Of a DNA stretch of 32,500 nucleotides, positions 11,086 through 24,131 are shown in pieces; position 1 is the stretch's first letter; every line of letters begins with the position of its first letter. Position numbers and translations under genes: made by a program. The notes beneath the pieces are model-generated. The model did no database searches. It was not told the DNA's origin and saw only the letters and a program-made list of their open reading frames with translations. The stretch is from Glandiceps talaboti (Eukaryota > Hemichordata > Enteropneusta > Spengelidae). The stretch lies in assembly GCF_964340395.1 (NCBI RefSeq), contig NC_135557.1, forward strand, positions 14,045,161 to 14,077,660. The letters run 5' to 3'.

Positions 11086-11490
11086 TAATCGTTTGAACAG
11101 ATACGGTACACTATTAGAGGTTGATTGCTTGGATAGAAGCTACACACAATTCCTCTTTGGAGAGCATTAATATATTTCATCATTTGATTTGAAATTTGCA
11201 ATCCAAACTCAAGGCAACATCTGATGGTTATGCTTTGTAGTAACTAAGCGAATTGTTCGTTACGTGGATATACTATGGATATGTATTGGTACAGTCGTTG
11301 TGTAGCAGAAAATAGTTGTTTTCACGTATTTGGGTAATACGTGACACAATAATCCGTCGACGATCGAAATACAGAATCCAAATATCGGTAGATTATATAA
11401 TATGCTAGAGTGTAGATTATATATTATGCTAGATTGAAAGTGACCATATCGGTGCAAAATTTAATATTATCTTGGATATTTTATTATTAC
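11086..11490. other. Extra ~405 bp upstream of receptor B, absent from unit A
   Basis: Unit A passes directly from the equivalent of 11085 to 11491 (around 1830). The extra segment holds a short two-copy tandem repeat (TAGATTATATAATATGCTAG and a near copy, 11390-11435) but no recognisable element ends. Because it lies 75-480 bp upstream of the spliced receptor exon, it may hold promoter or 5' UTR sequence that A lacks. Whether A lost it or B gained it is unknown. Confidence 0.55.
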
Positions 11491-11846
11491 AAGAACTTTA
11501 TAATGTTTTGCGATATCAAAACCAATATGGAAAAATATACCATATCCCTATGTGTGGAACTTGATAAAGTGGCCCCAAAACAAAAATAAAACGAGAAAAG
11601 TACCTATTATACACACAATATATGATTTGTAAATAACCTGTCAAAAGATATTTCTTACAATCTGTGCACACAGGTGTTCCTTTTCCGTATTCTTAAATAT
11701 GATAATGCATAAATAATTTGCCCACTTGTTTTAAAATATGACCTCTTACTACAACTATGTAGTAACTGTAATTGTGTATGTTTAAACCTTTTGTTTACAA
11801 AACCATTTCATGTAGTCACAGTATCAATCTTGTTACCCATTTTATT

Positions 11847-12255
11847 GTTAGAAGTAGTACTCACTAATCTGCAAATTCAGTTCAAAGGTTGGATTTCATT
11901 TTTCCAAAAAATGTAATGTTGATCAAATGTAATTTTTGTGGTCAACGCTTGGAATTAGTTATCTATAAAGTGTTTCCCCATGTGTGAATTTAATTGCCAT
12001 TTTTCTGCGTGTGTTCTTTAATAGAACAGTTTGTTTTCAAAGACAGGGTTTGCAACGAGGTGTGTAGCTTCTACCCAGGGTACCGACAGGGCAAAAACAG
12101 GTTGGCCGCGATCGGCCACGAACGTTCTGGTAATCACTGTCTGAACATGTATTGTCAACGTTGTTAATAAAAATACGTGTAACAATGTTGCGATTTCAAC
12201 TTGCAAATAAACACAAACATAGCAACAAAAAACTATGCATAACAAATAGGATCAC
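11847..12255. mobile_element. Unit B-specific ~410-bp insertion, type uncertain
   Basis: Absent from the matching place in A (near 2568). The segment starts TGTTAGAAG and ends GCATAACA, giving TGTTA..TAACA ends that could be a short solo LTR or MITE. I find no convincing target-site duplication, and the flanks on the right are too diverged to place the border exactly. No coding potential. Confidence 0.35.
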
Positions 12256-12289
12256 GCCATATTTCTCAACATGACATCAAATACTACAT

Positions 12290-12610
12290 ATAAAAAAGTC
12301 TTATTCTGCAGTTTTGTTGACAAAGCTGGTCCTAGTAACCATGACCACGTCCATAGCAACCTTTAAATGGTGATGTACTAGTATATTACAAAGATAACAA
12401 CATGGATGGGTAGGCAAATGAAAAAAGATTCGAAACATGTATGCAAATATGCCTAGCAACAGGACAACCGCCGTAGCAGCATACAAATGATGGTGCACAC
12501 TGCAAAGGAGAAACCTGGGATGGGTAGGAAAGTGACTAAATCACAAATATGTAAGCAAATATGCCTAGCAACAACACCACAAACAGCCAAATACACTTGT
12601 GCTAAAACGT
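12290..12610 (+). mobile_element. Old copy of HINE-like tandem-repeat element (unit B)
   Basis: Orthologue of 2620-2960: GACCACGTCCATAGCAAC, then AACATGTATGCAAATATGCC and GTAAGCAAATATGCCTAGC. The open frame at 12487-12672 on the plus strand arises from this repeat and is not a gene. Confidence 0.65.
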
Positions 12611-13101
12611 CATTGGAAAAAAGGGAATCACAACACCATGAAATGCCTGTTATTGATGTTCGCTCACAATAAATCTATTTAAGCTTACAAAAATCAATGT
12701 ATCAAACGACCAACGCCCTATTTGCATATATAAATAAATAGTAGTGTTACGATCCAGAAATACCATATTCGGAATTTTGGCATATTTTACCTAAATTAAC
12801 GTTGAATTCAATTTATACTACTTATTCACTAACAGGAGCTAACAATAGCATGATCAAATAATATGTTGATTTATCTACTAATATTATACTAATTACATTA
12901 TTTTATCGCTAGATAACAAATGTCAAGTGTTTTGATTAAACAACATAGATTAGTTCCTCTAAACAAGGTAACTTGTTGATTGCCGAATTTAGATTAATAC
13001 TTAATTTTCCAATGGCGTGATTAACATTTGTCTTACACGTGAACAATTTACATATGGCATGATCTTGAATCTCTGGTGGAAAGTTCACCGTATCTATATA
13101 T

Positions 13102-15190
<2,089 letters not shown>

Positions 15191-15547
15191 CAATGAATCT
15201 AGAGAGACCATTTAATTATAACTAGTTATGTTTACAAAGATGACATCACCTTAATTTCAAGGTGACAGCTAGAACATATATGTTAGGGATTTGGAGAAAT
15301 AAACTCTATTCTTAGATTTTGATAACAACGCAACTATTGGAGTGCGGTGTCTCTCTCTGCCTGAGTGTAGGAGTGTACGTGTATGTGACGATACCTGTGT
15401 AGCTAATTCCTAACTTAGACAAGCTCGTACATCCTGGTACCCTAGAAAGACAGTTAGAGTGGAGAATCGTTTACTTTCTGCCGATCTACCCACAACTACC
15501 ATACTTAGACACTGAAACAGTATATATTAAGTCCCCGAGAACGTAAC

Positions 15548-16671
15548 AGTAGTAATACAACCAAATGATTCATATACATGCACCTTTACTGTAGCATGCA
15601 AAGAGGCACACTATTAACAGATATTTCATATTAGAAATCATGTAATTTTGGACAGTCCATTGAAAATCCGCACAGCAGTGGCAATTAAAGAAAATCAAAC
15701 CATTTTAACCTGCAATGCATAACTGAGTGGCGGCATTTTATTAAGCCTATATACGCATGCAGTGGAACGAATTAACCTGTATTTAACTGAAAAATTTAAG
15801 CGAGTTTTAGCCCTTTGGTGAAATAAAGTCCAAGAAACAAAAAACTTACCAAGTTATCCTCCAAACTTAATGTGTGTTATTATCAGCAGTGGGTAAACCT
15901 ATTCTTTTGATTCGGTTTTAAATAGCCAGCCAGTTCATAACACTCTTAATATTGTAGCACAGGTTTTCGTGTTATGGACAGCACGTCTTATATGACATCC
16001 AACCACTGAATGCGCGCATTGATTCCAAACTCGAAATAAACGTAGAGGCATGTATGACGCATGCTTCTATATTAAGATGATTGACATGGTCTAAGGTGTG
16101 TTGATTGAAATTGACCACAATTCATTGCGGCTAAGGTTACGCAATGTAAACAAATTTTGCTAAATGTTGAAGAGCGATATATCTGTTTATTTATATTCAA
16201 AATATGTTTTACTAGATTTAATAGTATCATTTGAGTAGCGATTGGCACAGACCATGCACGTGTAGTGGGGAAAATATGACATTATTCATGTATATTTGAT
16301 AATTGCCATTTTTTGACTATTTTCTATCACATTATTAGCCATTTTGTGAAATGTTTCATTTGATGATTTGAGATGAGGAAAACGACCACAAAAAAATGAA
16401 ATTGTACCGCACAATACTGAACCATTGGTGCAGTACATGATTTACATCATAGGTCATGTCCACTAATGAGCATTTGGTGAGGTAAACATCTTATGTTACT
16501 ACAATAGGAACCACAGTCGCAGATACAAAACACCATCTGGCTCTACGGATATCTTACTAACGTTTACGTCAATAGTTACCTTTTATAGTCTGACTCGATG
16601 GAAAATCTGACCACCACTGCTTCATTTCACCATTTCGCTTGGCAAACACTTTACACCAAAATTTCTTCTTT
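15548..16671. other. Right part of unit B, non-coding
   Basis: Positions 15548-15714 match A 3104-3268, then a deletion junction (TGCAATGCAT), then 15715-16671 match A 6023-6700 and C 19257-21330. I see no gene. Short duplicated phrases such as GACCACAATTCATTGCG recur, two to three times in A and C. Confidence 0.8.
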
Positions 16672-17534
16672 TTCGATTCGAAACATGTATGCAAATATGC
16701 CTAACAACCCAAACATGTAAGTAAATATGCCTAGCAACAACACCAAACAACTGACATATACACTTGTGCTAAAACGCTAATTACTGTAGCATGCAAAGAG
16801 GCACACTATTAACAGATATTTCATATTAGAAATCATGTCATTATGGACAGCCCATTGAAAATCCTTGCAGCAGTGGCAATTAAAGAAAATCAAACCATTT
16901 TATTCTACAAGTCGGGCATCGACAATGTCTCTCAGAATGGCAGAGCGCCATATTTAGGTGATAAAACGGAAAGAATTATTAAATCTGAGTGTCCTTTCTT
17001 CTGAACTTGTTCACTACAAAAGACTGACAGCTGACCCTCTGATATGTTAATTATTTTAGAATTCGAACAAAGTAAAACGATTTTTTTTGTAGTGAATTAG
17101 TATTATTTTAAAAAGTGAATGCATGTTACCCACAGATCAATGAAAACTTAAGAAAAATCAAAACTCGATATAGCTATAAGTTGTTTTCACTTTCGAAATG
17201 CATAAGTAACAATTAAAACGTTCAAGGTCACAATGAACATGAACATGAACATGAACATGAACATGAATATACTTTACATAACATATGCACTACACTACAT
17301 ATTGAAATAAAGACAAGAAATAGCACACCCACATACATAATAATATTAATAATAAGAATAACAATTTCTTAAATACAACTACACCATCTCAGTGCTCTTT
17401 ACAATACTCAAAAATACCGCCAATGGCGTTGTTGCACAACTGTACAGTTTCTAAAAATGTTTATCCATATGGCAGTCCATGCTAACAATAAGTGGTCATT
17501 TGTTGAATGACTATCCGGTTGCCTTTCCAACCAT

Positions 17535-18195
17535 GTTGATATCTTTACGATATATGCTATCATTTGGCTGTTGCTATGGACGTGGTCATGTTGTTAGATA
17601 TATTTGCATACATTTTCGTATGTTTTTGTTCACTTGTGTATGAATTCCTGATATTATCTTTGCAATATACATGATTATTTGGCTGTTGCTATGGGCGTGG
17701 TCTTGTTGCTAGGCATATTTACATACATTTTTTGAATGTTTATTCAATTGTCTATTAATCCCTGTTGTTATCTTTGCAATATATGTGATCATTTGGCTGT
17801 TGCTATGGGCGTGGTCTTGTTGCTAGGCACATTTGCATACATTTTTTGAATGTTTATTCGTTTGTCTTTCTATTCCTGTTATCTTTGCATTAATTGTGAT
17901 TATTTGGCTGTAGCTATGGGCGTGGTCTTGTTGCTAGGCAAATTTACATACATTTTTTGAATGTTTATTCAATTGTCTATTAATCTCTGTTATCTTTGTG
18001 AAATACACGACCGTTTGGTTGTTGCTATGGGCGTGGTCATAGTTGCTAGGGTATTTGCATACATTTTTTGAATGTTTACTCATTTGCCTACCAGATGATG
18101 TTGTTATTTGACCAAAATATACTGCCATTTGGTTGTTGCTAAGGGCGTACTCATGGTTGCTAGGGCCAATTTTGTCAAAATGTTTTGAAGAAAAT
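17535..18195. repeat. Six tandem ~112-bp units
   Basis: Each unit carries ATTTGGCTGTTGCTATGGGC, GTGGTCTTGTTGCTAGGC, ATTTRCATACATTTTTTGAA and TATCTTTGCAATATA. The inner units are most alike and the outer ones more diverged, as expected when such arrays grow in the middle. They form the core of the surrounding mobile element. Confidence 0.9.
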
Positions 18196-18711
18196 CTGCA
18201 GAATAACACTTTCAGAAACATCTCACCAAGTTTCAGACTCGGTGACCAAGTACTTTTTGAGATATAAGTTTTTGACCAAAAATGAACATTTTTACACCTA
18301 ATTTGCATATCACTCATGGAATCATTGTATGCTTATTATTTCTTCGTCCATACATCTCTAGATGCATTACCATTAAATTTCAGCCCAATCTGCTCAGTAG
18401 TTTTGGAATTATAGATTTTTAACCAAAAAGACACATTTTTAGCCCTAATTTGCATATATCGCTGATGGAATCACCATGTCATGAACAACTCTTACTTTAC
18501 ATCCCCTTAAGAATGTTCCCACCAAATTTCGCACCAATCTGCCCAGTAGTTTCTGAGTTTAAGTTTTTTGACCAAAAATCACATTTTTTGACCCAAATCA
18601 CACACCTCTGATGCGATCATTTTGATTTGAACAATTTCCCAACTAGACACGCAAGGTAATGAATCTACCAAATATCATGGCAATCGGTTCAGCGGTTTTT
18701 GACTTTAAGTG

Positions 18712-18716
<5 letters not shown>

Positions 18717-18777
<61 letters not shown>

Positions 18778-18782
18778 GACAG
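18717..18782. repeat. (AC)n followed by (ACAG)n microsatellite
   Basis: Pure AC to 18772, then GACAGACAGAC. It lies about 30 bp inside the right subterminal repeat of the HINE-like element. Confidence 0.95.
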
Positions 18783-18964
18783 ACTCCGGACGATCCCTAT
18801 AGCTCAGTTCAGTTGTGCTAAGAAGGACAAAGCGGATAAATGACAACAAAGAACAATTTACGTGATTAAAAAGGTGAAACAAAACATTTCAGAGTAAAAA
18901 AACGCTAAAATGACAACGGTAACGTGAAATTACATCCAAAAATGATACAATTACAACGATAAGA

Positions 18965-19175
18965 ACACAAAAAAGGTGAATTTCAAGATTGCGCTTAAAA
19001 GATTCAATTGCACTATCCGAACAAATATTCAAAGGAAGCTGATTCCACACAATTGGAGTCTTATTTGAAAATTTGTTGTAGTACCAGTTGTATATTGCCT
19101 CTTTAAAATAAATTTATCCGTAGAACGAAGAGTGGGAGTCAGGGCGTACATTTCAACCAGAGTCTGCATGTAGTA
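18965..19175 (-). pseudogene. LINE ORF2 C-terminal relic (unit C)
   Basis: Counterpart of 5722-5945: the same end-of-RT sequence with an internal deletion of about 20 bp near 19070 and several substitutions that break the frame. Confidence 0.6.
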
Positions 19176-19866
19176 ATATTACTTACCTGACTCGTCATGA
19201 AGCCGTCAGTATAGAGCATTTATTGAAAAAGCTCAATATCAAACTGATATACCAAATATATGCATAACTGAGTGGCGGCATTTTATCAAGCCTATATACA
19301 CATGTAGTAACCTGTATTTAACTGAAAATTTAAGCGAGTTTTAGCCCTTTGGTGAAATAAAGTCCAAGAAACAAAAAACTTACCAAGTTATCCTCCAAAA
19401 TTAATGTGTATTATTATTAGCAGTAGGTAAACCTATTCTTTTGATTCGTTTTTAAATAGTCAGCTAGTTCATAACACTCTTAATTTTGCCGCAGAGCTTT
19501 TCGTTTTATGGACAGCACGTCTGATGTAACATCCAACCACTAAATGCACGCATTGATTCCAAACACGAACAAACGTAGATGTCATGTATGACGTATGCTT
19601 CTATATTAAGATGATTGAAATTGCCTCAATTTTGTTGTATGAAATTGACAACAATTCATTGCGTCTAAGGTTATGAAATTGGCCACAATTCATTTCGTTT
19701 AAGATTATGAAATTGACCACAATTCATTGCGGCTAAGGTTACGCAATGTAAACAAATGTTGCTAAATGTTGAAGAATACGTTTTACTAGAATTATTGGTA
19801 TCATTTGAGTAGTGATTGACACAGACCATGCATGTGTACTGGGGAAAATGTGACATTATTCATGTA

Positions 19867-19911
19867 GATTAGATTAGATTAGATTAGATTAGATTAGATT
19901 AGATTAGATTA
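19867..19911. repeat. (GATTA)n, nine copies; LINE 3' tail
   Basis: Perfect pentamer array placed exactly at the 3' end of the minus-strand LINE, so it is best read as that element's terminal repeat. Confidence 0.95.
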
Positions 19912-20693
19912 CTTTATTGACAATACGACTACAAAAATCGAAAAGGAATATGACTTGGTGTTGCTAAAACGATCTACAGCACATGACAAATACAGCATGA
20001 TACACATACATATTCAGTACATACAATATTATAATACAATACGATGAAATACCGTACAATAAGGTAAAATACAATAAATACAACTAAAATGATAAAAAGA
20101 AATGAACCATTCCAAAAGGATAGTAAAATGACTCGGGAGGAGGTGTGCGAAGTAATTGTTCTCGGATAAAAACTATTCCTAAAACATGTAGTTTTGGTTC
20201 TAAAGCTTCTAAAACGTTTCCCCAGAGGGAAGCAATTGAAAGAGGCTGTGTGCTGGGTGGGAAGCGTCATCAATGATATTTTTACATTTACCAGATAAAC
20301 CTGCATAATACAGTGACTCAATGGAAGGTAAATTAGCTCCAATGACTTTAGAAGCAGTTTTTACTTTCAAGATTGTTTTTTTCCTTCTTTGTGACACTAC
20401 CATACCACACAATTATAGAGAATGTTAGTTCACTTTCTATCACTGCTCTATTAAAAAGAACCAATACCGTCTCACTTACACCAAATTTCTATACTTTCCT
20501 TTAACGAAACATACGTTGACATGCTTTGTTGATAATTGCATTAATGTTTGCTTCCCATTTCATTGAATTTGAAATAAGTGTACCAAGGAATTTAAAACAA
20601 TGAACTATTTCAACGGATTTACCAATAATTCCAGTGCATCAGTGGCAGATTTTTTGTATATTTATTTGCACTCTAAACTTGTACCATTATTTA

Positions 20694-20845
20694 CTTTGGC
20701 CAGGGGTCAGACACGATTAGCATAGCTATTTTCTGACTCCTGTTATCCGATCTAGTTTGCTTTTCCTGTATTTACGTTTGTATTGTACTTATTTTTGATC
20801 GGATAATAAAATATATATCATATCATCATATATATCATATATCAT
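20694..20845 (+). mobile_element. Short LINE 3'-UTR insertion nested in another LINE
   Basis: Interrupts the ORF2 of the 19867-20965 LINE between FRKN and the FKFLG block. GTCAGACACGATTAGCATAG, TTTTCTGACTCC and CCTGTATTTAC match the reverse complement of 13330-13415, the 3' UTR of the LINE in unit B, and it ends in AATAAAATATATATC-type repeats. TTATT flanks both sides as a possible target duplication. It is therefore a severely truncated copy of the same family as the unit B LINE, in the opposite orientation. Confidence 0.65.
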
Positions 20846-21527
20846 TTATTCTTACGAAAGTCAATGATCATCTCTTTCGTTTTTTGGATGTTTAACACTA
20901 AATTATTATATGAGCACCAATCCGTCAACTAAGTAACCTTAGATGTGTAACGAGTTTCATCACAGTATATTTGATAACTGCCATTGTTTGACTATTTTGT
21001 AACAGTTTATTAGCCATTTTGTCAAATATTTCGTTTGCTTTGAGATGAGGAAAAAGACCTTAAGGAACCATAGTGTAAAACACAATACAGAATCGTGCAG
21101 TACATGATTCACATCATAGGTCATGTCCACTATAAAGGAGCATTTGGTAAGATTATCATCTTATATTACTACAAAAGGAACAACAGTCGCAGACACAAAA
21201 CACCACCTGGCTCGACGGTAACCTTAGTAACGTTTACGTCATAGTGACCTTTTACTTTTATGATCTGACTCGATGTAAAATCTTACCGTCACAGCTTTAT
21301 TTCACCATGTCGCTTTGCAAACATTTCACCAAAATTTCTTCTTTTCTTTGCGTATGCGCTACCACTATCTTTAGCAAATCATTAGACAATAACGTTTGTC
21401 TAACAATTTCACTTCAAAGTGTACCATGGCAGGCGATAAAATGTAGCAAATATTAATCCGTTTTGTTAAACTATACACGGTTACGATTTCATCTTGTTGA
21501 TATTAGAGTTTTGTATAGTCAGACAAT

Positions 21528-21770
21528 CCGTGACAAATTGCGTCCATCCCTTCTGAAACCCCTAACACTGCATGAGACATAATCAGTAATACCCCTTTTT
21601 CTTTTTGCTTTGTTGCTTTTTAACATTTATTTTGTGATAAGGGGGTGCCCTCTCTTGTGAATTATGTAAAAAAAAGCGCAGGAAAATGCAATATACCTAT
21701 ACTTGAATTGTCACTTTGTTAGAATATCCAAATGCAAGAGTCACAAGCCAATTACGTCCACCATATATCA
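21528..21770. other. Unassigned spacer
   Basis: AT-rich DNA between unit C and the triplicated repeat. I see no gene, repeat or recognisable signal. Confidence 0.5.
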
Positions 21771-22010
21771 AATATCAACAGAACCTATGTGCCATGGTTA
21801 ATTCCCGCCAAACAAATACATTTCCTCCACTGGCTCAACTGTTAATAATTTCCCATGGTCTATGATATTGATTACTGCAAACATATATTGTGCAACGTCA
21901 GTCTATCAAACTCTGTCAAATCTTAATTACACATTTCTAATTGGATGATAAATGATTGACAACTGACATGTGATAGTTATGCATGATTCATGGCTCTCCA
22001 TCAGATTTGA
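21771..22010 (-). repeat. Repeat family R, copy 0 (inverted)
   Basis: Reverse complement matches 22205-22326 (for example ATAGACCATGGGAAA, GAGCCAGTGGAGGAAAT, GGCGGGAATTAACCATGGC) and, further out, 23218-23450 (ACATGTCAGTT...CCAATTAGAA). With copy 1 it forms an inverted pair spaced by about 200-330 bp. Confidence 0.85.
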
Positions 22011-22194
22011 ATTATGGGTAAAAAGTAATTACTGGTATTATCTTCTAGATAATTAGACAATAAACAAGCCCATTAGATGTTGATATTAACCATAAATGGT
22101 ACAAAAAATGTTGAAACCTTGTCGTTGTTGAAGAGAATGATTTTTGATTCCGATGACAGTGATTTTGTATTGAATGTGTACACAAGTGATATAA

Positions 22195-23135
22195 GGGTTG
22201 AGATCAATAGTAATCAATGTCATAGACCATGGGAAAGTATTAATAATTGAGCCAGTGGAGGAAATTATCATTTTTTCTCATTTATTTTAGGCGGGAATTA
22301 ACCATGGCGCATAGCTTCTGTTGAAATGAAATTGTAAATAAAGAGAGATGTGTTATAGTTATTGCTTATGAAATGTTGCCAATCTGTCGCTTAATTATAT
22401 ATGCATCTACAAATTTCATTTAATGCAAATAAATTCACATGCCATTAAATTATTTTCATTTTAACTCCATGGGCATCAGATTCACACAGAATACATTTGA
22501 TAACTTTTCCACTTTCATTTTCATCAACCTAATTATATAATATTTCAGATTCATTAAAAATACATTCTTTGCTTTTTCTTAGACCAAACCAATGTATTAA
22601 TGTAAAAAAGAATTACAGAATGATACGAAGGCTACTATCATACTATCTTAGCCTACCTGTAGACTTGAGAACGGCTATCACTACATTACTCTGCTATCCT
22701 AACTGTAGCTTACATGTAGACTTGAGAACGGCTATCGCTACACTGCTCCGCTATCCTAACTGACATTTTCAATTTTTTTATTTTAGCATGTGAAGAGAAT
22801 GACTATTAGTATCATCGTAAAAATGTTACAATCATACAAAATCAGCTTCCTGCCAGAAGATAATTCTGTTGTCGAAATGTTATTATATAACCGGACAATC
22901 ATACTGACGTATTGTCTAATAATATTGGGTAGGATGTTGAACTATGTTTTCAACGAATGTCCACAAGGTAGATCATTATGATCAACTGACTTGAAAGGAA
23001 GGAAATGGCCATGGGTATCCACACAGAAACTGCCGGGCAGGAACCAGGTGTGTAGGGTTTTTCAATTGCTATAATCCTGAAGTGTTTGATTGAGTGAGGT
23101 AGTCCGTAGAAGCGAATTGGAACTGGTTCATATCT
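22195..23135 (+). repeat. Repeat family R, copy 1
   Basis: Matches copy 2 (23333-24131) almost throughout; long shared tracts include the block from AACTCCATGGGCATCAGATT to AATTACAGAATGATACGAAG. Copy 1 has an extra two-unit tandem repeat (22655-22760, unit around GTAGACTTGAGAACGGCTAT) that copy 2 lacks. The 63-codon open frame at 22790-22981 is shared with copy 2, but the substitutions are mostly amino-acid changing, so I do not call a gene. Confidence 0.88.
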
Positions 23136-23169
23136 ATTGATTTTTCTGATTTGTGATAGATGATTCATA

Positions 23170-23171
23170 GG

Positions 23172-23217
<46 letters not shown>
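23170..23217. repeat. (GTT)n microsatellite
   Basis: Uninterrupted GTT run at the boundary between copies 1 and 2 of repeat family R. Confidence 0.95.
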
Positions 23218-24131
23218 GCTATGAATCACTAATACATGTCAGTTATCAATCAATTATCAACCAATTAGAATTCTTTAATTAATATTTTGCCAGTGTTTGA
23301 TTGACTAACATTGCACCATATATGTTTGTAAGTACTCAATGCCATAGACCATGGAAAAGTATTAACAATTTGAGCCAGTGGAAAAAATGATAATTTTTCT
23401 CATTTACTTTTGGCGGAATTAACCATGGCGTATAGCTTCTATTAAAATCAAATTGTAAACAAATAGAGATGTGTTGTAGTTATTGCTTATGAAATGTTGC
23501 CACTCTGTCGCTTAATTACATATGTATCTACAAATTTCATTTAATGCAAATAAATTCACATGCCATTAAATTATTTTATTTTAACTCCATGGGCATCAGA
23601 TTCACACAGAATACATTTGATAACTATTCCACTTTCATTTTCATCAACCTAATTATATAATATTTCAGATTCATTAAAAATACATTCTTTGCTTTTTCTT
23701 AGACCAAACCAATGTATTAATGTAAAAAAGAATTACAGAATGATACGAAGGCTACTACTATCAATCTATCTTAGCCTACCTTTAATATTTGAATTTTAGC
23801 ATGTAATGAGAATGACTATTAGTATCACTGTAATAATGTTACAATCATACACAATCAGCTTCCTGTCAGAAGATAATTCTGTTGTCGAAATGTTATTATA
23901 TAACCGGACAATCATACTGACTTATTGTCTAATAATATTGGGTAGGACGTTGAACTGTGTTTTTAACGAATGTCCACAAGGTACATACTTATGATCAACT
24001 GACTTGAAAGGAAGGAAAATGGCCATGGATATCCACACAGAAACTGTCAAAATAAAGCCGGGCAGGAACCAGGTGTGTAGAGTTTTTCAATTACTATAAT
24101 CCTGAAGTGTTTGGTTATTGAGTGAGATAGT
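23218..24131 (+). repeat. Repeat family R, copy 2
   Basis: Direct repeat of copy 1, and at its left end (23218-23330) also homologous to inverted copy 0, so copy 2 keeps the longest left end of the three. It stops at GAGTGAGATAGTC, immediately before the Penelope-like remnant. Confidence 0.85.

Larger units (their letters stand above)
17415..18822 (-). mobile_element. HINE/DINE-like (Helitron-associated, non-autonomous) element
   Basis: Unit A shows the empty site (ACTCAAAAAGGACAAA near 5553). The insert has a 9-bp subterminal inverted repeat (GCACAACTG at 17434-17442, CAGTTGTGC at 18810-18818), a hairpin CGCCAATGGCG at 17418-17428 next to one end, about six tandem ~112-bp units (17535-18195), a unique block, and an (AC)n/(ACAG)n microsatellite near the other end. 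Subterminal repeats, tandem core, microsatellite and a 3' hairpin together match the layout described for HINE/DINE-1 elements; the hairpin puts the 3' end on the left, hence minus strand. No transposase is encoded. No clear target duplication is seen. Confidence 0.6.
19867..20965 (-). mobile_element. 5'-truncated LINE (CR1/L2-type) with (TAATC)n tail
   Basis: Unit B shows the empty site (TCATGTATATTTGATAA, near 16290). Minus-strand translation, from the truncated 5' end, gives WCSYNNLVLNIQKTKEMIID, then, after a nested insertion, CFKFLGTLISNSMKWEANI, VIESELTFSIIVWYGS, ASKVIGANLPSIESLYYAG, IDDASHPAHSLFQLLPSGE and FRTKTTCFRNSFYPR. This is the region after the RT catalytic core up to the ORF2 end. 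Internal stops and frame changes show it is dead. It ends in AATAAAG followed by nine TAATC units (19867-19911). Confidence 0.85.
16672..21527. repeat. Segmental duplication unit C (partial, no receptor)
   Basis: Starts abruptly with CGATTCGAAACATGTATGC, equivalent to A 2763, inside the old HINE-like repeat, and follows unit A to its end at 6875 (C 21527). It lacks the receptor gene and the 3523-5258 TIR element. It has gained the HINE-like element at 17415-18822 and a LINE at 19867-20965. Stretches 16766-17414, 18823-19866 and 20966-21527 contain only this duplicated non-coding DNA plus the LINE relic at 18965-19175. Confidence 0.88.

Noticed and set aside
12487-12672. 61-codon open frame on the plus strand
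   Set aside because: It overlaps the HINE-like repeat core, and the orthologous site in unit A is not open in this frame.
17934-18317. 127-codon minus-strand frame with repeated CKNVHFW/SKHSKNVCK-like words
   Set aside because: The repetition reflects the ~112-bp tandem DNA units. No domain or start context, and the frame is interrupted in neighbouring units.
22790-22981. 63-codon open frame shared with 23806-23994, as a duplicated small gene
   Set aside because: Between the two copies eight codons change amino acid and only two are silent, with no sign of purifying selection. It lies in a repeated element and has no domain.
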